Of a DNA stretch of 64,000 nucleotides, positions 58,472-64,000 are shown in pieces. The notes beneath the pieces are model-generated. The model made no database searches. It was not told the origin of the DNA and saw nothing but the letters and a program-made list of their open reading frames with translations. The DNA comes from VAXT01 sp038040395 (lineage in GTDB: Bacteria > Actinomycetota > Thermoleophilia > Gaiellales > Gaiellaceae), in the NCBI GenBank assembly GCA_038040395.1, contig JBBPIJ010000012.1, forward strand, positions 1-64,000. Direction: 5' to 3'. Positions within the stretch are counted from its first letter, which is position 1, and every line of letters begins with the position of its first letter. The position numbers and the translations under genes were made by a program.

Positions 58472-59308
58472 TCATTGCCGGGCGCCGGCAGCCGCCGCAG
58501 CGGGCGCCGCGACGCCGGTCTCGGTCGTCAGGCGCTGCGCGATGTAGACGGGGATCGCCGAGGCAAGGACTACGAGGACGGCGACCACGTTGACGATTGG
58601 GAGCTGGTTTGGCCTCGAGAGGTTCGTGAAGATCCAGATTGGAAGCGTCTGCTGGTCGCCGGCGGTGAACGTCGTCACGATGATCTCGTCGAAGGAGAGC
58701 GCGAATGCGAGCAGCGCTCCGGCGAGAAGCGAGGTGCGGATCGCGGGAAGCGTCACGTACCGGAACGTCTGCCACGTATCGGCGCCGAGGTCCATCGAGG
58801 CTTCCTCGATCGACCGTGAGAGCCGGCGAAGCCGCGCGACCACGTTGTTGTAGACGACGACGATGCAGAACGTCGCGTGGCCGACGATCACCGTGAACAG
58901 GCCGAGGCCGACGCCGAAGGGCTCGAAGACGCTGCGGAAGGTCGCGTTCAGCGCCATCCCCGTGACAATGCCGGGAAGGGCAATCGGGAGGATGACGAGG
59001 AAAGAGACCGTCTCCCGGCCGAAGAAGCGGTAGCGCTGCACCGCGAACGCCGCGAGCGAGCCGAGGAGGAGCGCGAGCACCGTCGCCCCGAGACCGGCCT
59101 TAAGCGACGTCAGAAGCGCGTCCCGCGCTCCCGGGTTCTCAAGCGCCTTGCTGAACCATTTGAGGGTCACGCCCTGGATCGGCCAGGCCTGGTTCGTCCG
59201 GTCGTTGAACGCGTACAGCGTGATCACGAGCAGCGGCAGGTAGATGAACGCGAGCGTCAACCCCGTCGCGATGCGGAGGGCGATCCGGGTGAGAGGCGAC
59301 TCGACCAT
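58472..59308 (-). CDS. potC: Polyamine ABC permease, PotC-type (set 2)
   Basis: A 278-residue permease, six spans. It starts PLTRIALRIATGLTLAFIYLPLLVITLYAFN. The EAA loop is EEASMDLGADTWQTFRYVTLPAIRTSLLAGALLAFALSFDEIIVT. ATG 59308 overlaps the preceding potB stop (TAATG). An alanine-rich tail follows the last span. Confidence 0.9.
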   Translation of the reverse strand: MVESPLTRIALRIATGLTLAFIYLPLLVITLYAFNDRTNQAWPIQGVTLKWFSKALENPGARDALLTSLKAGLGATVLALLLGSLAAFAVQRYRFFGRETVSFLVILPIALPGIVTGMALNATFRSVFEPFGVGLGLFTVIVGHATFCIVVVYNNVVARLRRLSRSIEEASMDLGADTWQTFRYVTLPAIRTSLLAGALLAFALSFDEIIVTTFTAGDQQTLPIWIFTNLSRPNQLPIVNVVAVLVVLASAIPVYIAQRLTTETGVAAPAAAAAGARQ

Positions 59309-60210
59309 TACAGGGAGTCGAACGCGCCAAGGCGCCTCGCGCCGAGGAGGTAGCCGATCATCACGACGACCGGCACGAGTGCGAACGCGGCCGCGAAGGG
59401 GAGGTTGTTCGCGACGCCGACGTTGTCGTAGACGACGTTGCCGACGAACTGTGTGTTCGACACGAGTTGGGGCGTGATGTAGTCGCCCAGCGTCAGCGAG
59501 AACGTGAAGATCGAGCCGGCCACGACAGCCGGGAAGGCGAGTGGCAGGACGACGCCCCGGAAGGTGCGCCCCGCCTTCGCGCCGAGATCGCTCGACGCCT
59601 CGATCAGCGACGACGGGATCCGCTCGAGGCCCGCGTAGACGGGCAGGATCATGAAGGGCAGCCACAGGTAGCTGAAGACGAGCCACGTCGCGAACGCTCC
59701 GAATCCGGGCCCCTTCATCCCGATCGGGCTCAACGCCCAGTTCACGAGCCCGCCCTCCTGGAGCATCGTTCGCCAGGCGTACACCTTCACGAGGTAGCTC
59801 GACCAGAGCGGCATCAGGATCGCCACGAGCAGAAGGCCGCGAACCCGGGGCGTGGCGATGCGCGCCATGTAGTACGCGATCGGGAACGCGATGATCGCGT
59901 CCGTGAGGGTGACCGCCGCCGCGATCCCGACCGTGCGGATCGTGATCGTCCGGTAGACGTCGGTTTCCCAGAGCGTCCGGAAGTTGTCGAAGCTCAGCTC
60001 GTGGACGACCTGCGCCGTGAACGGGTCGAGCCGCCAGAACGCGGCGACGAAGAGGACGGTCAGCGACCCGAGGTAGGCGAGGACGAGCCACCCCATCGGC
60101 GCGGCCAGCAGGAGGCTGACCTGGAGCCTCGGCCGCCGGTAGAGGAAAGTGGCGAGTCGCCGCCCCAGCGAGGGCCGGGGCGGCGTCGCCAGTGACTCGT
60201 TAGGAGTCAA
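59308..60210 (-). CDS. potB: Polyamine ABC permease, PotB-type (set 2)
   Basis: A 300-residue permease. The first span is VSLLLAAPMGWLVLAYLGSLTVLFVAAFW, with the EAA loop EASSDLGAKAGRTFRGVVLPLAFPAVVAGSIFTFSLTLGDYITPQLV. TTG 60210 follows the potD stop immediately (TAGTTG). The first 25 residues before the membrane span are basic, as expected for the cytoplasmic side. Confidence 0.9.
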   Translation of the reverse strand: MTPNESLATPPRPSLGRRLATFLYRRPRLQVSLLLAAPMGWLVLAYLGSLTVLFVAAFWRLDPFTAQVVHELSFDNFRTLWETDVYRTITIRTVGIAAAVTLTDAIIAFPIAYYMARIATPRVRGLLLVAILMPLWSSYLVKVYAWRTMLQEGGLVNWALSPIGMKGPGFGAFATWLVFSYLWLPFMILPVYAGLERIPSSLIEASSDLGAKAGRTFRGVVLPLAFPAVVAGSIFTFSLTLGDYITPQLVSNTQFVGNVVYDNVGVANNLPFAAAFALVPVVVMIGYLLGARRLGAFDSL

Positions 60211-61392
60211 CTACCCCTTGATTTCCGTCCAGGCCTGCGTCCATTCGGAGTAGTCCTTGCACTTGTCCCCGCGATCGTCGCCGCAGTCTGCGACCGGCGT
60301 CTCCCACTCGGCGATCCTGTCGAAGTACGCCTCGTCGGTCGCGTGGAAGGTGTCGCAGTGGTTCTTGTCCGGGATGAGCGAGCAGGCCTTGACGTTGGCC
60401 GGCGCCTCGCCGTACCAATAGGCGATATCAGCCTGCACCTTCGGCGAGACCACGTAGTCGAACCACTTGTACATGCAGTTCGGGTGCTTCGCCTTGGAGT
60501 GGATCATCCAGGTATCGGACCAGCCGGTGGAGCCCTCCTTCGGGAGGATCGTCTTCACCGGCACCTTGCTCGCCTCGAGCGTGTTCGCCTGGTACTGCCA
60601 GGTCGTGCCGAGCAGCGTGCCGCCGCTCGTGAAGGACTGGATCTCCTTCGCGGCGTCGGTCCAGTACTCGCCCGCGACGCTGCGCTGCTTCTTGAGCAGC
60701 TCGACGGCCGCGTTGAACTGGTCTTCGTCCAGCTCGTACGGGTTCGTGATGTTCAGGTCAGGCTGGGTCGCCTTCAGGTAGACGGCCGCGTCCGCGATGT
60801 AGATCGGGCGGTCATAGGCCGTGATGTGACCCTTGTACGGCGAGTTCGGATCGAAGACGACGCCCCAGCTGTCCGGGGCGGGCTTGACCTTGTCCGTCCG
60901 CCACATGAGCAGGTTCGCGCCGCGCCCGTGCGGAATGCCGTAGTGCACGTCGTCGACCGTGTTGTAGGGCTGGTCCTTGATCGCCGGCACGACGTCCGCG
61001 TAGTTCGGGACGAGATCGACGTTGACGGGGGCGACGTCCTTGCCCGCAACGAGCCTCAGGGATGCGTCTCCGGAGGCGGACACGCCGTCATAGCTGCCCG
61101 TCCGCATCAGCGTCACCATCTCGTCGGAGGAGCCGGCGACCTTCACGCTCGTCTGGCACCCCGTCGACTTCTCGAACGGCGTCACCCAGTCGTAGTTCGG
61201 GTCCGTCGAGCCGTCCTCCACGTATCCGGCCCAGGCGATCAGGCTGAGACTCCCTTCTCCGTCTCCGACGCTCTTCTGCGCCTCAGATCCGCTCTTCTTG
61301 CTGCTGCCGCACCCTGCGGCCGCGAAGGCGAGAAAGACGATCATCAGTGCCACCCCGGCACTGCCCAGTCGCCGCTTCCACGCTCTACTCAT
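60211..61392 (-). CDS. potD: Polyamine-binding protein, PotD-type (set 2)
   Basis: A 393-residue lipoprotein receptor with signal peptide and lipobox FLAFAAAGC. The mature protein shows LSLIAWAGYVEDGS near its start, DGVSASGDASLRLV, YGIPHGRGANLLMW and a closing YSEWTQAWTEIKG; it is larger and has extra cysteines (CGDDRGDKC) compared with set 1. It may prefer a different polyamine. ATG 61392 has GAGGAGGAGC upstream and overlaps the potA gene by 8 nt. Confidence 0.88.
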   Translation of the reverse strand: MSRAWKRRLGSAGVALMIVFLAFAAAGCGSSKKSGSEAQKSVGDGEGSLSLIAWAGYVEDGSTDPNYDWVTPFEKSTGCQTSVKVAGSSDEMVTLMRTGSYDGVSASGDASLRLVAGKDVAPVNVDLVPNYADVVPAIKDQPYNTVDDVHYGIPHGRGANLLMWRTDKVKPAPDSWGVVFDPNSPYKGHITAYDRPIYIADAAVYLKATQPDLNITNPYELDEDQFNAAVELLKKQRSVAGEYWTDAAKEIQSFTSGGTLLGTTWQYQANTLEASKVPVKTILPKEGSTGWSDTWMIHSKAKHPNCMYKWFDYVVSPKVQADIAYWYGEAPANVKACSLIPDKNHCDTFHATDEAYFDRIAEWETPVADCGDDRGDKCKDYSEWTQAWTEIKG

Positions 61393-62434
61393 GCTGCTCC
61401 TCCTCTTCTTCCCCCGTCTCGATTGCATAGGTGTGCTCCGGGCGCCAGGCGAGTCGCACCCGCCGGCCGCGGGCCTCGAGTGCCTCGCTGGACGTGGTTT
61501 CGAGGTTCTGGCGAATCACCATCAACACTCCACCCTCGTCGAGCTCGACCGCGTACCGAGTGACCATCCCGACGTAGACGACGTCGCGGATCCTGCCGGT
61601 CTCCGAATGCGCTCCGGCTTCGGCCGTGTCGCTCTCTTCGAGAATGCGGATCTTCTCAGGACGGACCGTGAAGCGGCCCGGTTGACCGTTCAGGGCGCGC
61701 TCGAGCACGTTCGAGACGCCGACGAAGCCGGCGACGAACTCGGTCTCGGGATGCTCGTAGACATCCGCGGGCGCGCCGACCTGCTCGATGCGCCCGTTGT
61801 TGAAGACCGCAAGGCGGTCACTCATCGTCAACGCCTCTTCCTGGTCGTGCGTGACGTAGACGAAGGTGATCCCGATCTCCTGCTGGATCCGCTTGAGCTC
61901 GATCTGCATCTCCTGCCGGAGCTTCAGGTCGAGCGCTCCCAGGGGCTCGTCGAGCAGGAGGACTTGAGGGCGGTTGACGATGGCGCGGGCGAGGGCGACA
62001 CGCTGGCGCTGGCCGCCCGAGAGCTGCGACGGCTTGCGGGCCTCGAGCCCGCCGAGCCGGACGAGCTGGAGCGCCTCCGCCGACCGGCGGTTTCGCTCGA
62101 CGCGCTTGACGCGCTTCACCTTCAGGCCGTAGGCGACGTTCTCGCCGACGGTCAGATGGGGGAACAGCGCGTAGTCCTGAAAGACCGTGTTCACGTCCCG
62201 GGCGAAGGGCGGCTGCCGCGTGACATCGAGCCCGTTCAGCAGCACCCTCCCCTCGTCCGGAAGCTCGAAGCCTGCGATCAGCCGCAGTGTCGTCGTCTTG
62301 CCGGATCCGGACGGACCGAGCATCGTGAAGAACTCGCCGGGCGCGACCTCGAGCGCGAGGTCGTCGACCGCGACGACGTCGCCGAACTTCTTCGTCACCG
62401 ACTCGAGCTGAACGTCAGCCTGCGGCTGCGACAA
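61385..62434 (-). CDS. potA: Polyamine ABC ATPase, PotA-type (set 2)
   Basis: A 349-residue ABC ATPase with TOBE domain. Walker A GPSGSGKTT, Q-loop FQDYALFPHL, signature LSGGQRQR, Walker B VLLLDEPLGALD, His-switch YVTHDQEEA, TOBE FTVRPEKIRI. It overlaps the upstream aminotransferase gene by 20 nt and the downstream potD by 8 nt. Confidence 0.93.
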   Translation of the reverse strand: MSQPQADVQLESVTKKFGDVVAVDDLALEVAPGEFFTMLGPSGSGKTTTLRLIAGFELPDEGRVLLNGLDVTRQPPFARDVNTVFQDYALFPHLTVGENVAYGLKVKRVKRVERNRRSAEALQLVRLGGLEARKPSQLSGGQRQRVALARAIVNRPQVLLLDEPLGALDLKLRQEMQIELKRIQQEIGITFVYVTHDQEEALTMSDRLAVFNNGRIEQVGAPADVYEHPETEFVAGFVGVSNVLERALNGQPGRFTVRPEKIRILEESDTAEAGAHSETGRIRDVVYVGMVTRYAVELDEGGVLMVIRQNLETTSSEALEARGRRVRLAWRPEHTYAIETGEEEEEQHE

Positions 62435-63710
62435 GGGACTCCTCCAGGATCTCGAGGCCCCGGTCGAGGTCTTCGTCGGAGATGACGAGCGGAACGAGGA
62501 TCCGCACGACGTTTCCGTAGAGCCCGCAGGAGAGGAGGATCAGCCCTCGTTCCCTCGCCTCCCCGGTCGTCTGCTTCGTCAGCTCGGCCGCCGGCTCCTT
62601 GCTCTCCCGGTCGGTGACCAACTCGAGGGCGAGCATCGGCCCGAGCCCGCGCACCTCGCCGACGCTGTCGACGCGGGAGGCAATCTCGTCCAGGCGCCCG
62701 CGTATCCGATGTCCGAGCTCCTCGGAGCGCGCCCGGAACTCGTCGCTCGCGACCTCGTCGAGCACGGCCACAGCCGCAGCGCACGCGACCGGGTTCCCGC
62801 CGAAGGTTCCGCCGAGCCCACCTGCTTCCGGCGCGTCCATCACCTCGGCGCGACCGGTGACGGCCGCCAACGGCAACCCGCCGCCGAGAGACTTGCCCGA
62901 GACGAGGAGGTCGGGCTCGACGCCGTAGCGCTCGATCGCCCAGACCGGGCCGGTGCGCCCGACGCCGGACTGCACCTCGTCGTCCACGTAAAGGATGCCG
63001 TGCTGGTCGCAGAGCTCCTTGAGCCGCGCCGGAAAGTCCTCGGGCATGACGACGAAGCCGCCTTCGCCCTGGACAGGCTCGAGCACGACGCAGGCGACCG
63101 ATAGCGGGTCGACTTCGCCCTTGAACAATTCGCGCAATGCGTCGATTGCGTCGTCCGAACCGACATCGCGGTACGGGTAGGGCGCGGCCGAGCGGTACAC
63201 CTCGGGCGCGAACGGCCCGAAGCCGCGCTTGTACGGCACGACCTTGCTCGTCATCGTCATCGCGAGCAGCGTGCGGCCGTGGAACGCTCGGTCGAAGACG
63301 ACGACTGCAGGCCGGCCTGTCGCGGCGCGTGCGATCTTGACCGCGTTTTCGATCGCCTCGGCTCCGGTGTTCAGGAGGATGCTCTTCTGGCTCCCGCCTG
63401 CGCAGGGCGAGAGCTCGGCGAGTCGGCGACAGACGTCGATGTACGGCTCGTAGATCCCGACCATGAAGCACTGGTGGAGATAGCTGTCGATCTGCTCGTG
63501 CATCGCCGCGACGGCAGGCGGGAAGCCGTGGCCGGTGTTCTGACAGCCGAGGCCGCCGGCGAAGTCGATGTAACTCCGGCCGTCGACGTCCTCGACCCGC
63601 GCACCTTCGGCGCGGGCGACGACGATCGGCTGCGTGGTGACCCCGCGGGCGACGTACTGCTCGCGGCCCGCGAGGACCCGTTCGGACGAGGTGCCTTGCT
63701 CGACAGCCAT
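62415..63710 (-). CDS. gabT: Class III aminotransferase (4-aminobutyrate type)
   Basis: A 431-residue class III PLP aminotransferase. It shows NTGAEAIENAVKIARAATG, FDRAFHGRTLLAMTMTS, EPVQGEGGFVV, the cofactor Asp in YVDDEVQSGVGRTG and the Schiff-base Lys in LVSGKSLGGGLP. The likely reaction is GABA plus 2-oxoglutarate giving succinate semialdehyde and glutamate; putrescine or ornithine are possible alternative donors. It is the first gene of the polyamine operon, divergent by 38 bp from the saccharopine-dehydrogenase-like gene. ATG 63710 is used; a GTG two codons upstream would also serve. Confidence 0.85.
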   Translation of the reverse strand: MAVEQGTSSERVLAGREQYVARGVTTQPIVVARAEGARVEDVDGRSYIDFAGGLGCQNTGHGFPPAVAAMHEQIDSYLHQCFMVGIYEPYIDVCRRLAELSPCAGGSQKSILLNTGAEAIENAVKIARAATGRPAVVVFDRAFHGRTLLAMTMTSKVVPYKRGFGPFAPEVYRSAAPYPYRDVGSDDAIDALRELFKGEVDPLSVACVVLEPVQGEGGFVVMPEDFPARLKELCDQHGILYVDDEVQSGVGRTGPVWAIERYGVEPDLLVSGKSLGGGLPLAAVTGRAEVMDAPEAGGLGGTFGGNPVACAAAVAVLDEVASDEFRARSEELGHRIRGRLDEIASRVDSVGEVRGLGPMLALELVTDRESKEPAAELTKQTTGEARERGLILLSCGLYGNVVRILVPLVISDEDLDRGLEILEESLVAAAG

Positions 63711-63748
63711 CCGCACGATTGTCGCATGCGGCCTGGTTGAATCGCTGC

Positions 63749-64000
63749 GTGATTGTTGTCGTCGGATCGGCCGGGACGATCGGCCGCCAGGTCGCCACGT
63801 TCCTCGAGGAGTGGGGGGTAGAGGTGGCGCGGAGCGATTTCCGGCTCGAGGGCGACGAGCACGTGGATGTCCGCGACTCAGGTTCGCTCTCGCGCGCCCT
63901 CGACGGCGTAGCGGTCGTGGTGAATTGCGCGGACTACCGGCTGAATCTCGACGTCATGCGCGGAGCGATTGCAGCCGGGGCTCACTACGTCGACCTCGGC
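63749..64000 (+). CDS. Saccharopine-dehydrogenase-family protein, 5' part
   Basis: The first 84 residues of a protein cut by the right edge. GTG 63749 starts VIVVVGSAGTIGRQVATFLEEWGVEVARSDF, a Rossmann nucleotide-binding fold with the GxxGxxG pattern, then VVNCADYRLNLDVMRGAIAAGAHYVDLG as in saccharopine dehydrogenase or homospermidine synthase-like proteins. The polyamine context makes a carboxynorspermidine/homospermidine-type enzyme conceivable, but the fragment cannot decide this. Confidence 0.7.
   Translation, partial: MIVVVGSAGTIGRQVATFLEEWGVEVARSDFRLEGDEHVDVRDSGSLSRALDGVAVVVNCADYRLNLDVMRGAIAAGAHYVDLG

Overview
The window is GC-rich bacterial DNA with dense genes, many 4-nt start/stop overlaps and several apparently leaderless starts. 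The gene content (small-type PurL, CtaG, class III cyclase/ATPase/TPR regulators, PASTA and LVIVD proteins) points to an actinobacterium. A Thermoleophilia-like lineage is my best guess, by impression only. No rRNA is present to settle it.

Positions 1-20,616 are an accessory region. A roughly 113-bp module occurs four times (about 2199, 6622, 11229, 15754), with a diverged fifth copy at 19238. Each copy ends in the 3' half of a tRNA gene, probably tRNA-Arg(CCU). The last copy lies next to the only tyrosine recombinase in the window (19459-20616, minus). The copies cut the region into cassettes of 3.5-4.6 kb. The cassettes hold: a MOSC protein, ABM-like proteins, a cupin and a membrane protein; a glyoxylate-shunt operon (aceA-aceB-gntR) with four GGATCC-centred palindromes upstream; an orphan solute-binding protein with a cyclase/beta-propeller protein; and a 1069-residue cyclase-ATPase-TPR regulator. 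Broken cyclase/TPR relatives, a truncated IS256 transposase, a decayed AlkZ-like gene and three tRNA-Asp 3' fragments show repeated insertion and decay.

Positions 20,700-28,000 hold tRNA-Lys, tRNA-Glu and tRNA-Val. A LanC-like gene sits between tRNA-Val and a second tRNA-Val-like 3' fragment. A LuxR-type HTH protein, a 25-bp-period repeat, and an SDR / glycogen-debranching / GT4 glycosyltransferase run follow.

Positions 28,000-51,400 are mostly core genes. A transsulfuration operon (cystathionine beta-synthase, two AlkZ-like glycosylase paralogues, cystathionine gamma-synthase/lyase) is divergent from an ECF sigma factor with a membrane partner. Purine genes form two groups, purM-purN-purH and purL-purF. 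PurL carries a 475-residue intein with a two-motif LAGLIDADG endonuclease. Assorted transporters, hydrolases and secreted beta-propellers fill the rest.

Positions 51,434-63,716 form one tightly overlapped minus-strand operon. It has two complete PotABCD-type polyamine ABC transporters, an aminobutyraldehyde-type dehydrogenase and two class III aminotransferases, consistent with putrescine uptake and conversion through GABA to succinate semialdehyde. A saccharopine-dehydrogenase-like gene runs off the right edge.
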